A stretch of 15,228 nt of DNA, from contig DETU01000098.1 of assembly GCA_002362175.1 (NCBI GenBank), positions 15,878 through 31,105 of the forward strand, in the 5' to 3' direction. The notes under the pieces are model-generated. The model ran no database searches. It worked only from the letters and a program-made list of their open reading frames with translations, and was not told the origin of the DNA. Positions 6,350 through 13,527 of this stretch are shown in pieces; the stretch's first letter is position 1; each line of letters begins with the position of its first letter. Source of the DNA: Ruminococcus sp. UBA3280. Its GTDB lineage: Bacteria; Bacillota; Clostridia; Oscillospirales; Ruminococcaceae. Made by a program: the position numbers and the translations under genes.

Positions 6350-8228
6350 TTCCGTCCTCCGTTTCGTGCTGAAGCCATACGGTAATCAGCGATATATCAG
6401 CAGGTGAAACACCTGAAATTCTTGAAGCCTGTCCGATTGAAGCAGGCTGAATCTTGTTGAGCTTTTCAATTGCCTCCAGTCTCAGACCGTGTACCGTATT
6501 ATAATCTGTATTTTCAGGAAGTTTCTTTGATTCGTACTTTCTCATCTGTTCAATCTGTGCCATTTGTTTTGATATATAACCCTCGTACTTTATCTGTAAT
6601 TCAACCTGTTCGGCAATTTCGTCTGAAAGATGCGGACGTTCCTCATCAAAAGGTGCAAGAATACTGTAATTAAGCTGTGGACGGCGTATCAAATCGGCAA
6701 GCTTACAGCCCGTCGAAATCGGAGCAGTACCCATTTTATCAAGAAAATTATTGAGCCTGTCACCCGGTGCAATGTTCAGACTTCTCACACGCTTTATTTC
6801 TTCCTCAACAATGCGGATTTTTTCATTGAGTTTATTATATCTTGCCTCGTTGATAAGTCCGATTCTGTAGCCAATCGGTGTTAAACGCTGGTCGGCGTTG
6901 TCCTGACGGAGAATAAGTCTATACTCACTTCTTGAAGTCATCATGCGGTAGGGGTCTGAACAGCCTTTCGTTACAAGGTCGTCAACAAGCGTTCCTATAT
7001 ATGAACTTGCACGGTCAAGAATCATCGGCTCACGTTTCTTGATTTTGAGAGCGGCATTTATTCCTGCCACTATTCCCTGTGCCGCCGCTTCCTCATAGCC
7101 TGAACTGCCGTTGAACTGTCCCGCCCCGTAAAGACCGCTTATCTTTTTAAATTCAAGTGTACCTGAAAGCTGTGTAGGGTCACAGCAGTCGTACTCAATC
7201 GCATATGCCGGACGCATAATCTCAACGTCCTCCAATCCGTCAATTGTACGCAGAAAAGAAAGCTGAACGTCCTCGGGAAGCGACGACGACATACCCTGTA
7301 AATAATATTCTTCTGTTGACATTCCCATGGGTTCAACAAAAAGCTGATGTCTCGGCTTGTCGGAAAAACGAACTATTTTGTCCTCGATAGACGGACAGTA
7401 TCTCGGACCTACTCCCTCTATTCTTCCCGAATAAAGCGGTGACCTGTCAAGGTTTGCAAGAATAACTTCATGCGTTTTACTATTTGTATAAGTCACATAA
7501 CAGCTGACCTTATTTTCAAGATTATCAACAGGAGTTTCAAATGAAAACGGCACTATTTTTGCATCGCCGTCCTGACGTTCCATAATGTCAAAATTTATGC
7601 TTCTCTTATTCACACGGCACGGAGTACCTGTCTTGAAACGACGGAGTTCAACACCATTTTCAATAAGGCTTTGTGAAAGATATTTGCTCGGAAGTGCCGA
7701 ATCAGGACCACTTTCATATGAAACTTCACCTATATGAATTTTACCTTTCAGGTACGTTCCCGTCGCAATTATTACGGCTTTTACCGCATATTCAGCACCA
7801 AGAGAAGTAACAACACCTGTGATTTTTCTGTCCTCAACTATAATTTCAGCTATTTCAGCCTGTTTAACATAAAGATTACGCTGTTTTTCACAGACATTCT
7901 TCATATAGTCATGATACATAACACGGTCTGCCTGCACTCTGAGACTGTGTACAGCAGGTCCTTTTCCACGGTTAAGCATACGGCTTTGAATAAAACATTT
8001 GTCCGCACCTTTTCCCATTTCACCACCGAGAGCGTCAATCTCCCTTACAAGATGCCCTTTTGCAGTACCGCCGATTGACGGATTACAGGGCATATTTGCA
8101 ATCTGGTCAAGAGATATTGTAAACATAACGGTTTTACAGCCAAGTCTTGCGGCGGCAAGAGCTGCCTCCACTCCTGCATGACCTGCCCCGACTACAGCAA
8201 CATCAAAACTTCCCATTTTATATGACAT
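6339..8228 (-). CDS. mnmG: tRNA uridine-5-carboxymethylaminomethyl modification enzyme MnmG (GidA)
   Basis: 629 residues, the usual length. With MnmE it makes the cmnm5/nm5 modification at wobble U34 of several tRNAs, using FAD, NADH and a folate carbon donor. GAGHAG (14-19) is the FAD dinucleotide-binding motif. Cys48 (MPCNPS) and Cys278 (GPRYCPSIEDKI) match the conserved cysteines, and AGQFNGSSGYEEAAAQG (369-385) is the second family signature. The C-terminal helical MnmE/tRNA-binding region is complete. ATG 8228 is chosen because GGAGGTG lies eight bases upstream; the in-frame GTG at 8237 is part of that ribosome binding site. The gene follows mnmE after 33 bases that include a parS site, and overlaps rsmG. 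Confidence 0.96.
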   Translation of the reverse strand: MSYKMGSFDVAVVGAGHAGVEAALAAARLGCKTVMFTISLDQIANMPCNPSIGGTAKGHLVREIDALGGEMGKGADKCFIQSRMLNRGKGPAVHSLRVQADRVMYHDYMKNVCEKQRNLYVKQAEIAEIIVEDRKITGVVTSLGAEYAVKAVIIATGTYLKGKIHIGEVSYESGPDSALPSKYLSQSLIENGVELRRFKTGTPCRVNKRSINFDIMERQDGDAKIVPFSFETPVDNLENKVSCYVTYTNSKTHEVILANLDRSPLYSGRIEGVGPRYCPSIEDKIVRFSDKPRHQLFVEPMGMSTEEYYLQGMSSSLPEDVQLSFLRTIDGLEDVEIMRPAYAIEYDCCDPTQLSGTLEFKKISGLYGAGQFNGSSGYEEAAAQGIVAGINAALKIKKREPMILDRASSYIGTLVDDLVTKGCSDPYRMMTSRSEYRLILRQDNADQRLTPIGYRIGLINEARYNKLNEKIRIVEEEIKRVRSLNIAPGDRLNNFLDKMGTAPISTGCKLADLIRRPQLNYSILAPFDEERPHLSDEIAEQVELQIKYEGYISKQMAQIEQMRKYESKKLPENTDYNTVHGLRLEAIEKLNKIQPASIGQASRISGVSPADISLITVWLQHETEDGNAS

Positions 8229-8245
8229 AATAGCCACCTCCAGAA

Positions 8246-8261
8246 TGTTCCACGTGGAACA
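8246..8261. promoter_or_regulatory. parS site 3 (between mnmE and mnmG)
   Basis: TGTTCCACGTGGAACA, identical to parS site 1, abuts the mnmE stop codon and lies a few bases before the mnmG ribosome binding site. It is about 3.6 kb from the other sites, so ParB can load at more than one place on this side of the origin. Confidence 0.92.
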
Positions 8262-9623
8262 TTATTTTCCGACACAGAATCTTGAAAAGACCTCGTCAAC
8301 AACTGCATCTGTAACTTTTTCACCCGTTAAGCTAAGTAAATTCTGTTCTGCTTCGTCAATAAGCACATTTACAGCGTCAAGAAATTCACCGTTTTTAATT
8401 GCAGAAACAGCCGATTCAACACACATAAGGGCCGAATCAATACATTGTTTCTGACGTTCATTCACAGCAACAGCCGATAAAAAAGAATTTTCATTCATTT
8501 CAAAAATCAACTCAACAGCAGACTGAAGCCTTTCAATCCCGTCATTTTCTTTTGCCGATAAATATACTATATGTTTAATATATTTTTCGATTTCAGAAGT
8601 ATCAGTAAAAATTCCGAGGTCACTTTTATTGATTACAGCAATGCATTTTTTATTATTAAGTTTTTTAATCAAATTCAAATCGTCCTCGGTGAGCGGACAA
8701 TTTCCATCAAAAACCGCAATAATCAATTCCGAAGAATCAATAAGTTTTTCAGCAATGTCAACGCCGATTCCCTCAATAACGTCATCAGTCTCACGGATTC
8801 CTGCGGTATCGGCAAGACGCAGAGTAATATCCCCCAGCCTGACCGATTCTTCAACAACGTCCCGTGTAGTGCCTGCAATATCGGTTACAATACTTCTTTC
8901 ACAACCACTCAGACAGTTGAAAAGGGTTGATTTTCCGACGTTTGGTCTGCCTACTATAGCAGTTGAAACACCCTCACGTAATATTCTTCCGCAGTCATAA
9001 TTTTCGATGAGAGAAGAAAGTTCTTTCTCGATTTTTTCAAGTTCTGCACATAAATTTTCAGGTTCGACTTCAGGAATATCCTCCTCGGGATAATCCGCCC
9101 ATGCAGCAAGGTCACCGAGAATCTTCATAAGTTTACCCGAACATGATTTTGCTTTTTTGAAAGCTACACCGCCACGGAGATTTTCAGCCATTTTAAGTTC
9201 ACGTTCACCTTTTGCGGAAATAATGTCCATAACCGCTTCCGCCTGAGTCAAATCAAGTTTTCCGTTGAGGTAGGCTCTCTTTGTAAATTCACCTGCTTCT
9301 GCGTTTTCTGCACCGTTTTTAAGAGCAGTACGCAGAATCCGCTTAGTAACATAAAGCCCACCGTGGCAGGATATTTCCGCTATATTTTCCCCCGTATAAC
9401 TGTGGGGTTCACGGAAAACAGTAAGTATACAGTCGTCAAGACGTTCACCGTTGTCGTGGGCGACACCGTAAGCACAGGTATAACCCTCCATATCCTTTAC
9501 GCTTTTACTTCCGACAGGCGTAAAAATCTTATCTGCAACATTCAGTGCATCTTTTCCCGAAATTCTTATAACAGCTATTCCTCCGGGAGCATTCGGAGTT
9601 GAAACAGCAGCAATAGTTGACAA
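8262..9623 (-). CDS. mnmE: tRNA modification GTPase MnmE (TrmE)
   Basis: 453 residues, the usual length. MnmE binds 5-formyl-tetrahydrofolate and, by GTP-driven dimerisation of its G domains, works with MnmG on wobble uridines. The N-terminal folate-binding domain (1-120) starts STIAAVSTP. The helical domain holds the inserted Ras-like G domain: G1 GRPNVGKS (225-232), G2 GTTRD (251-255), G3 DTAG (272-275), G4 NKSD (332-335). The C-terminus CVGK carries the catalytic cysteine (family C[IVL]GK). The start is read as TTG 9623 because AGGAG lies eight bases before it and the family starts at this residue; a GTG three codons earlier is inside the ribosome binding site. A terminator-like hairpin sits directly upstream. 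Confidence 0.95.
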   Translation of the reverse strand: MSTIAAVSTPNAPGGIAVIRISGKDALNVADKIFTPVGSKSVKDMEGYTCAYGVAHDNGERLDDCILTVFREPHSYTGENIAEISCHGGLYVTKRILRTALKNGAENAEAGEFTKRAYLNGKLDLTQAEAVMDIISAKGERELKMAENLRGGVAFKKAKSCSGKLMKILGDLAAWADYPEEDIPEVEPENLCAELEKIEKELSSLIENYDCGRILREGVSTAIVGRPNVGKSTLFNCLSGCERSIVTDIAGTTRDVVEESVRLGDITLRLADTAGIRETDDVIEGIGVDIAEKLIDSSELIIAVFDGNCPLTEDDLNLIKKLNNKKCIAVINKSDLGIFTDTSEIEKYIKHIVYLSAKENDGIERLQSAVELIFEMNENSFLSAVAVNERQKQCIDSALMCVESAVSAIKNGEFLDAVNVLIDEAEQNLLSLTGEKVTDAVVDEVFSRFCVGK

Positions 9624-9636
9624 AAAAATCACTCCT

Positions 9637-9663
9637 AAAAAAACAACGGCAGTTTTGCCGTTG
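9637..9663 (-). terminator. Terminator-like hairpin directly before mnmE
   Basis: On the minus strand CAACGGCA, loop AAAC, TGCCGTTG is followed by seven T's (complement of 9637-9643), and the mnmE Shine-Dalgarno AGGAG begins two bases later. It has no T-run on the plus strand, so it acts on leftward transcripts from jag. It may be a partial terminator or an attenuator setting mnmE-mnmG-rsmG expression. Confidence 0.75.
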
Positions 9664-9677
9664 AAAAATTTCTGTAT

Positions 9678-9704
9678 CGGGATTCCGCATTTTGCAGAAT
9701 CCCG
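9678..9704. other. Stem-loop between jag and mnmE
   Basis: CGGGATTC (9678-9685) pairs with GAATCCCG (9697-9704), with two more G-C pairs inside after one mismatch. No T-run follows at once on either strand, so it is not a clear terminator by itself. It lies 14 bases from the terminator-like hairpin, and could be an mRNA 3'-end stabiliser for jag or part of a paired regulatory structure. Confidence 0.55.
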
Positions 9705-9711
9705 TAAAATA

Positions 9712-10851
9712 TCAAAGTTCTATTTTACCGTAAAGACCGCCCTCGATAGCGTCCTCCGGCTTCGGACGCTTGTAATCCTTTTCAAAGCTTGTGGAGAGGT
9801 CTACTTTTTTTCTCTCAAAATTATTGTTGTCATGATTTTTCGGACGGCTGTTTCTTCTGTCATTTTTCTGACCGTCACGGCGGTCACGTCGTCTGTTGTT
9901 ATTATTTCTCGGATTCGGATGATTTGAAGAAATAATAATCTTTCTGTAAGGTTCTTCACCTACAGAACGTGAGGAAACGCCGTCAATAGCCGATATAGCG
10001 GAATGAATAACACGTCTTTCGTATGGATTCATAGGCTCAAGAGGCTGTGAACGACCTGTCCGCAGTACCGATTTTGCAACCTTTGCCGCAAGCTGTTCAA
10101 GAGTTTCCTTTCTCTTGTTGCGATATCCGAGACAGTCAATGGTAATACGGAAGTAGTCCTTGTCGCCCTTGTTTGCGATAATGGAACAGAGATACTGTAT
10201 TGAATCAAGAGTTTCACCACGTCTGCCTATGATAGTACCGTTGTTGTTACTCTCAATGTTGATTACCGCACCAGTTTCATTTTGATAAACACGGTATTCG
10301 GCATCAATGTCAATTGCCCTCAAAATACTTGTGATATAATCAAGAGCAAGTTTTACTTTCGGATTCATAAGCAACTCATCTTCTATGAGAGTGAAATTAT
10401 CAATAGAATAATCGTCGTCACTTTCTTCCGCTTTATCATTTTCGGCATTATTTTTTTCAACAGTTTCAACAGACGGCTCTGCTAAAGCCTCAGTTACGTT
10501 TTCAGGCGTTTCAGAAGGTTGGGTAATGTAATTACATTCCTGAACTTCGGACGGCATTTCAGGGGCATTTAAAGCCTGTTTTTCTTCTTCTGCAATTTTT
10601 CCGTCGGATTCTGTTTTAACAGGTTCCGATTTTACCTCTCTGATTTCAGGCTTTGTTTCCTTTTTAACTTCCGAAACAGGCTTTTCGATATAAACTGCCT
10701 TAACCTTTGCGTCTTTTGCACCTATACCGAGAATACCTTTTCTTGCTTCCTCAATTATTTCAAATTTAATATTTTTAATATTCTTGCCAAACTTTGCGGC
10801 GGCAAGCTTCTTTGCCTCCTCAACAGTTTTAGCTGTAAAAATTTCTGTCAT
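9712..10851 (-). CDS. jag: RNA-binding protein Jag/KhpB (Jag-N, KH and R3H domains)
   Basis: 379 residues, much longer than Bacillus Jag (about 208). Jag/KhpB binds RNA and in Gram-positives is linked to YidC and to elongation and division control. A Jag-N domain spans about 3-54. An acidic, Glu/Pro/Ser-rich low-complexity linker covers about 60-150. The KH domain (about 165-240) has IIGRRGETLD (207-216), a GxxG loop. The R3H domain (about 245-308) has NPYERRVIH (275-283) and EEPYRKIII. A tail (309-379) rich in Arg and Asn is likely unstructured and RNA-binding, then ends in a conserved-looking GGLYGKIEL. GGGAGG precedes ATG 10851. It follows yidC by 21 bases and is the last gene before the hairpins upstream of mnmE. 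Confidence 0.93.
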   Translation of the reverse strand: MTEIFTAKTVEEAKKLAAAKFGKNIKNIKFEIIEEARKGILGIGAKDAKVKAVYIEKPVSEVKKETKPEIREVKSEPVKTESDGKIAEEEKQALNAPEMPSEVQECNYITQPSETPENVTEALAEPSVETVEKNNAENDKAEESDDDYSIDNFTLIEDELLMNPKVKLALDYITSILRAIDIDAEYRVYQNETGAVINIESNNNGTIIGRRGETLDSIQYLCSIIANKGDKDYFRITIDCLGYRNKRKETLEQLAAKVAKSVLRTGRSQPLEPMNPYERRVIHSAISAIDGVSSRSVGEEPYRKIIISSNHPNPRNNNNRRRDRRDGQKNDRRNSRPKNHDNNNFERKKVDLSTSFEKDYKRPKPEDAIEGGLYGKIEL

Positions 10852-10872
10852 TTTAATACCTCCCTGACGGAA

Positions 10873-12009
10873 TTATTCTTCTCCGTCATCGTTTTCATCG
10901 TATTCTTCGCCGTATTTTTCAGCCATACGTCTGCGTGCTTCCTTTATTTTGTCACGGTTCTGCTTGTTCATTTCGGAACGTGAAACCTTGTTCCCGCCTG
11001 AACCTGAACCGCCGTTCTGTTGCTGTTCAAGTGCTGCCTGCTGTTCAAGCATTCTCTGCATGAAAGTTTTCTTTTCGGGGTGTTTTTCGGCATATATTCT
11101 TGCCTTTTCCTTTTCCTTCTCGTTTATCTTTTCAGTACGTTCAGGTGTGAAATAGTGGTTAAGACCGAGATTAATGAAAAAAGAAAAGAGTGATGACCAA
11201 ATCCAATAGAAACCGATACCGGCAGGAAGTGCAAAAGCCCAAACAACCGATAAAATCGGCATAATGTACATCATTACTGCCATACAACCGCCGCCCTGCA
11301 TCTGAGGGTTTGTCTTTTTCTGATGAACCTGACTGTAAATCGACTGGACAAGCTGTGCAAGACCTGCAAGGAAAGGAATACAGAACAATATTACAGCTTC
11401 TGCATTCCATGTTTCAGGGTGAAATTCAGGGATTTTTCCGAGATTCGCACCGAAAATTGTATAGTGTTCGTTAAATTCGTTAACTCTGCTTGCGAAATTT
11501 TCTGCAAGACCGCTGAATTTATCAGCGTGCTTGTCAAGCTGTTCCATGGTTACAAGTTCGCTTCTCAGTGATTTGAAATCATATGCACTGCTTCCGTCAA
11601 GCTGTACGGCTATATTGAAAGCAGCCTGTCTCACATTCTTGGATATATGCAGAATATGGGTAATCGGCTTGTAAACAACGTCGATTACACCGAAAAGCAG
11701 GAACATCTGTACAAATGCGGGCAGACACGAACCCATGGGGTTTATACCTTCCTGCTGATAGAGTTTCTGCTGTTCTTCCTGAAGTCTCTGCGGATTGCTT
11801 GCAAAGCTTTTCCTCAGTTTTTCCATTTTCGGATTAAGCAGCTGCATACGTGCCGAACTTTTCTGAGTATGATAGTTTACAGGGAAAAGCAGGAGTTTTG
11901 TAACTACCGTAAAAATAATAATCGCAAAAGCGTAATTATGGCAAAGGGAATAAATAAGATACATCAGATATCCGAAAGGGACCCCGATAATGTCATAAAG
12001 TGAATTCAA
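10873..12009 (-). CDS. yidC: Membrane protein insertase YidC (Oxa1/SpoIIIJ family)
   Basis: 378 residues. YidC inserts membrane proteins, alone or with SecYEG. There is no lipobox, unlike Bacillus SpoIIIJ. The first hydrophobic segment (about 8-42) leads into KLLLFPVNYHTQKSSARMQLLNPK-type sequence, so the groove position usually held by Arg carries Lys38. The cytoplasmic coiled-coil hairpin is about 55-90, then GINPMGSCLPAFVQM (88-102). A roughly 80-residue extracytoplasmic segment follows (about 118-200) before the next three membrane segments (about 208-290). A long charged tail ends in acidic residues and likely binds ribosomes. The start is read as TTG 12009, eight bases after AGAGG; a TTG two codons earlier is too near the site. 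It follows yidD by 12 bases. Confidence 0.94.
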   Translation of the reverse strand: MNSLYDIIGVPFGYLMYLIYSLCHNYAFAIIIFTVVTKLLLFPVNYHTQKSSARMQLLNPKMEKLRKSFASNPQRLQEEQQKLYQQEGINPMGSCLPAFVQMFLLFGVIDVVYKPITHILHISKNVRQAAFNIAVQLDGSSAYDFKSLRSELVTMEQLDKHADKFSGLAENFASRVNEFNEHYTIFGANLGKIPEFHPETWNAEAVILFCIPFLAGLAQLVQSIYSQVHQKKTNPQMQGGGCMAVMMYIMPILSVVWAFALPAGIGFYWIWSSLFSFFINLGLNHYFTPERTEKINEKEKEKARIYAEKHPEKKTFMQRMLEQQAALEQQQNGGSGSGGNKVSRSEMNKQNRDKIKEARRRMAEKYGEEYDENDDGEE

Positions 12010-12021
12010 TTTCAATACCTC

Positions 12022-12318
12022 TCAATTTTTGTTGTCATCATCATTATGCGGCATACAGCAGTAATCTCCGCAGGAATAATCATATTTTTTCACCTTGAAA
12101 GTAAATTTTTCGGGAACATGGTCAATACCGCCCAAAGACCACGGATTGCAACGCAGTATTCTCCATATTGCAAGGAGTGAGCCTCTGAAAGCTCCGAAAC
12201 GTTCAACGGCGGTCAGTGCATATGTACTGCACGTAGGATAATATTTACAGCACGGCGGAAAAAGCGGAGAAATAAATCTCCTGTAGAATTTAACCAGAGA
12301 AATAATAATAAATTTCAT
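12022..12318 (-). CDS. yidD: Membrane protein insertion efficiency factor YidD
   Basis: 98 residues, slightly longer than the usual 70-90. YidD is a small, membrane-associated protein that helps YidC-dependent insertion. The family core is clear: a hydrophobic N-terminal stretch (FIIISLVKFYRRFISP), YYPTCSTYA (26-34) and RCNPWSLGGIDHVP (56-69). The extra C-terminal tail contains several cysteines and ends in Asp and Asn residues. The start ATG overlaps the rnpA stop as ATGA, and the ribosome binding site is weak (AAAGAG), so translation probably depends on coupling to rnpA. It lies between rnpA and yidC as in many bacteria. Confidence 0.95.
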   Translation of the reverse strand: MKFIIISLVKFYRRFISPLFPPCCKYYPTCSTYALTAVERFGAFRGSLLAIWRILRCNPWSLGGIDHVPEKFTFKVKKYDYSCGDYCCMPHNDDDNKN

Positions 12319-12683
12319 ATAAGCTCTTTATCCGAAAAGAATTTTTCATACATTCCTATGATTTCGGAAACACCGTATTTTTCCATATACCTGCAATATT
12401 CCTGAGATTTTATACAGCATATCGGACTTCTTGCGACAATGACAATATCCATGCCGACAGGAAGCTTTATTTCAACGTTTCTGTATGCAAGCCTGATAAG
12501 CCTTTTTGCTCTGTTTCTGCAAACGGCATTGCCGACTTTCTTGCCTGCGGTAATACCGAATCGGTTAAAAGGTCTGCCGTTTGGTTTTACGTATATTACC
12601 GAATACTTTGATGCGGCAAACTTTCCTTTTCTGTAAAGTGCCAAAAAATCTCTGTTATCGTTAAGAATTTCCGTATAAAGCAT
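12315..12683 (-). CDS. rnpA: Ribonuclease P protein component
   Basis: 122 residues, the normal size for the protein subunit that helps the RNase P RNA remove 5' leaders from pre-tRNAs. The central RNR segment is clear: KKVGNAVCRNRAKRLIR. An FTAG-like segment precedes it (RFGITAGKK). ATG 12683 is chosen because the family starts here (few residues before NRDFLALYRKGKF) and AAAGG lies upstream. A longer frame to 12758 would start inside the rpmH terminator and is rejected. The ribosome binding site is modest. The stop overlaps yidD. No clear own promoter is seen, so expression probably comes from read-through of the rpmH terminator. Confidence 0.95.
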   Translation of the reverse strand: MLYTEILNDNRDFLALYRKGKFAASKYSVIYVKPNGRPFNRFGITAGKKVGNAVCRNRAKRLIRLAYRNVEIKLPVGMDIVIVARSPICCIKSQEYCRYMEKYGVSEIIGMYEKFFSDKELI

Positions 12684-12701
12684 AATAATACCTTTAAAAG
12701 C

Positions 12702-12719
12702 AGGACGAAAAGCCGTCCT
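12702..12719. other. Small hairpin in the rnpA leader
   Basis: AGGACG (12702-12707) pairs with CGTCCT (12714-12719) around a six-base loop, 18 bases upstream of the rnpA start. There is no long T-run, so it is not a convincing terminator. It may lie in the leader of rnpA mRNA. Confidence 0.4.
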
Positions 12720-12744
12720 TCTGATAGAAAATAGGTCATTTAAC

Positions 12745-12775
12745 AAAAAAGACCACAAAAATAGATTTTGTGGTC
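12745..12775 (-). terminator. Terminator between rpmH and rnpA
   Basis: On the minus strand GACCACAAAA, a five-base loop and TTTTGTGGTC form a 10-bp perfect stem (12751-12760 with 12766-12775). Six T's follow (complement of 12745-12750). It starts seven bases after the rpmH stop, so it can lower rnpA transcription relative to the ribosomal protein gene. Confidence 0.87.
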
Positions 12776-12782
12776 AGCCTCG

Positions 12783-12917
12783 TCAGTGAGTTAATCTTGC
12801 TCTGCCCTTAGATCTTCTACGAGCTAAAACCTTTCTGCCGTTCTTAGTAGCCATTCTTTTCATAAAACCATGCTCCTTCTTTCTGTGGAGCTTTTTAGGC
12901 TGATATGTTCTTTTCAT
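12783..12917 (-). CDS. rpmH: 50S ribosomal protein L34
   Basis: A 44-residue, very basic protein, exactly the usual L34 length. It begins MKRTYQPKK and has KNGRKVLARRR, both hallmarks of the family; the end is ARLTH. L34 is part of the large ribosomal subunit. The ATG has GAGGAGG upstream at good spacing. It is the first gene left of the origin, driven by a consensus promoter at 13021-13049 with a leader of about 95 bases, and is followed by a terminator before rnpA. Confidence 0.98.
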   Translation of the reverse strand: MKRTYQPKKLHRKKEHGFMKRMATKNGRKVLARRRSKGRARLTH

Positions 12918-12950
12918 ATTCAGTTCCTCCTCTCTGCGAAATGTATATAG

Positions 12951-12968
12951 GAACAACTCCCGTTGTCC
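12951..12968 (-). promoter_or_regulatory. Hairpin in the rpmH leader
   Basis: On the minus strand GGACAAC, loop GGGA (GNRA type), GTTGTTC can form a seven-pair stem with one G-T pair, about 33 bases before the rpmH start. No T-run follows, so it is not a terminator. It may affect mRNA stability or translation. Confidence 0.4.
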
Positions 12969-13020
12969 TGATTAACAAAAAACTAAAGTAATACAAGCAT
13001 ATACCGCATTACACTTGATT

Positions 13021-13049
13021 ATTATATAACAAAAAAACAATCCTGTCAA
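13021..13049 (-). promoter_or_regulatory. Consensus sigma-A promoter of rpmH
   Basis: On the minus strand TTGACA (13044-13049) and TATAAT (13021-13026) are separated by 17 bases: all twelve positions match the consensus. The expected transcript start is near 13014. It probably drives rpmH and, by read-through, rnpA and the genes after it. Confidence 0.92.
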
Positions 13050-13179
13050 GCAGTTTAAGAAATTCTTTTCATATTTCAGATATTTTCATATTTTTTTACC
13101 AATAAATAATAAATCATTCCTTGTCATTTATGGCATAAATTATAATTTTTCAATGCATGAAATGATTTTTTCCGAAAAT

Positions 13180-13188
13180 TTATCCACA
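13180..13188 (+). promoter_or_regulatory. Perfect DnaA box
   Basis: TTATCCACA, identical to the consensus DnaA box. It is the only perfect copy I found in the window. Confidence 0.88.
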
Positions 13189-13304
13189 AGACCGCAGTTG
13201 AAACTGTTGAAAACACTTTTTTCGGAGGGCTGTTTTCGGTTATTGGAAATTCATTTTTCTTAACATTTTCAAATTCATGAATATCTGCTGTTTATTCAAC
13301 AAAG

Positions 13305-13313
13305 TTTTCCACA
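13305..13313 (+). promoter_or_regulatory. Variant DnaA box
   Basis: TTTTCCACA, one mismatch from the consensus. An inverted TGTTGAAAA lies four bases on (13317-13325), so the two form a facing pair, about 60 bases upstream of the dnaA -35 box. DnaA bound here could repress its own gene. Confidence 0.65.
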
Positions 13314-13374
13314 CAATGTTGAAAAACCATATGAAAAACGTACTTTTTTTCTTCATTTTAAGCGTCAAAACCCC

Positions 13375-13403
13375 TTGCATTTTCAGCCGTAATATGTTAT
13401 AAT
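13375..13403 (+). promoter_or_regulatory. Promoter of dnaA
   Basis: TTGCAT (13375-13380) and a perfect TATAAT (13398-13403) are separated by 17 bases. The expected start is near 13410, giving a leader of about 118 bases before the dnaA ATG. DnaA-box-like sequences lie just upstream, which fits autoregulation. Confidence 0.82.
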
Positions 13404-13420
13404 AGAGTATACATTATAAT

Positions 13421-13493
13421 AAGAGGGAAAATCTTTTTTTACCCTCTTTCAGTACCCCAAAAAGCAGACTGAAGCACGCACGGATTCTGCTTT
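13421..13493 (+). promoter_or_regulatory. Two hairpins in the dnaA leader
   Basis: AAGAGGG (13421-13427) pairs with CCCTCTT (13442-13448), with an A-run against a T-run inside. AAAGCAGA (13461-13468) pairs with TCTGCTTT (13486-13493), which is directly before the dnaA translation start region. Neither has a T-run after it, so they are leader structures rather than clear terminators. Confidence 0.5.
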
Positions 13494-13527
13494 AAAAGGT
13501 GCTGAAAAAATGAAATGGAGGTTAAAT

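Larger units (their letters stand above)
13050..13374. other. oriC, upstream part (rpmH-dnaA intergenic region)
   Basis: This gene-free, AT-rich stretch lies between the divergent rpmH and dnaA promoters. It holds a perfect DnaA box TTATCCACA (13180-13188), a variant TTTTCCACA (13305-13313), and inverted copies of TTTTCAACA, read as TGTTGAAAA, at 13205-13213 and 13317-13325. A looser match TATTCAACA is at 13293-13301. The segment 13060-13180 is almost all A and T and could be an unwinding element, but its side relative to the boxes cannot decide that. No coding potential is seen. Confidence 0.8.

Noticed and set aside
8229..8237. GTG start for MnmG
   Set aside because: The GTG is part of the GGAGGTG ribosome binding site for ATG 8228.
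8245..8454. Rightward ORF beginning MFHVEH
   Set aside because: It starts inside parS site 3 and lies antisense to mnmE, with no ribosome binding site and no recognisable protein.
12684..12758. Longer RnpA start (MWSFLL...)
   Set aside because: It would start inside the rpmH terminator and exceed family length; ATG 12683 fits RnpA and has a ribosome binding site.
13510..13527. Earlier dnaA start (MKWRLN)
   Set aside because: The stretch contains the GGAGG that serves ATG 13528, and the family begins at the later residue.
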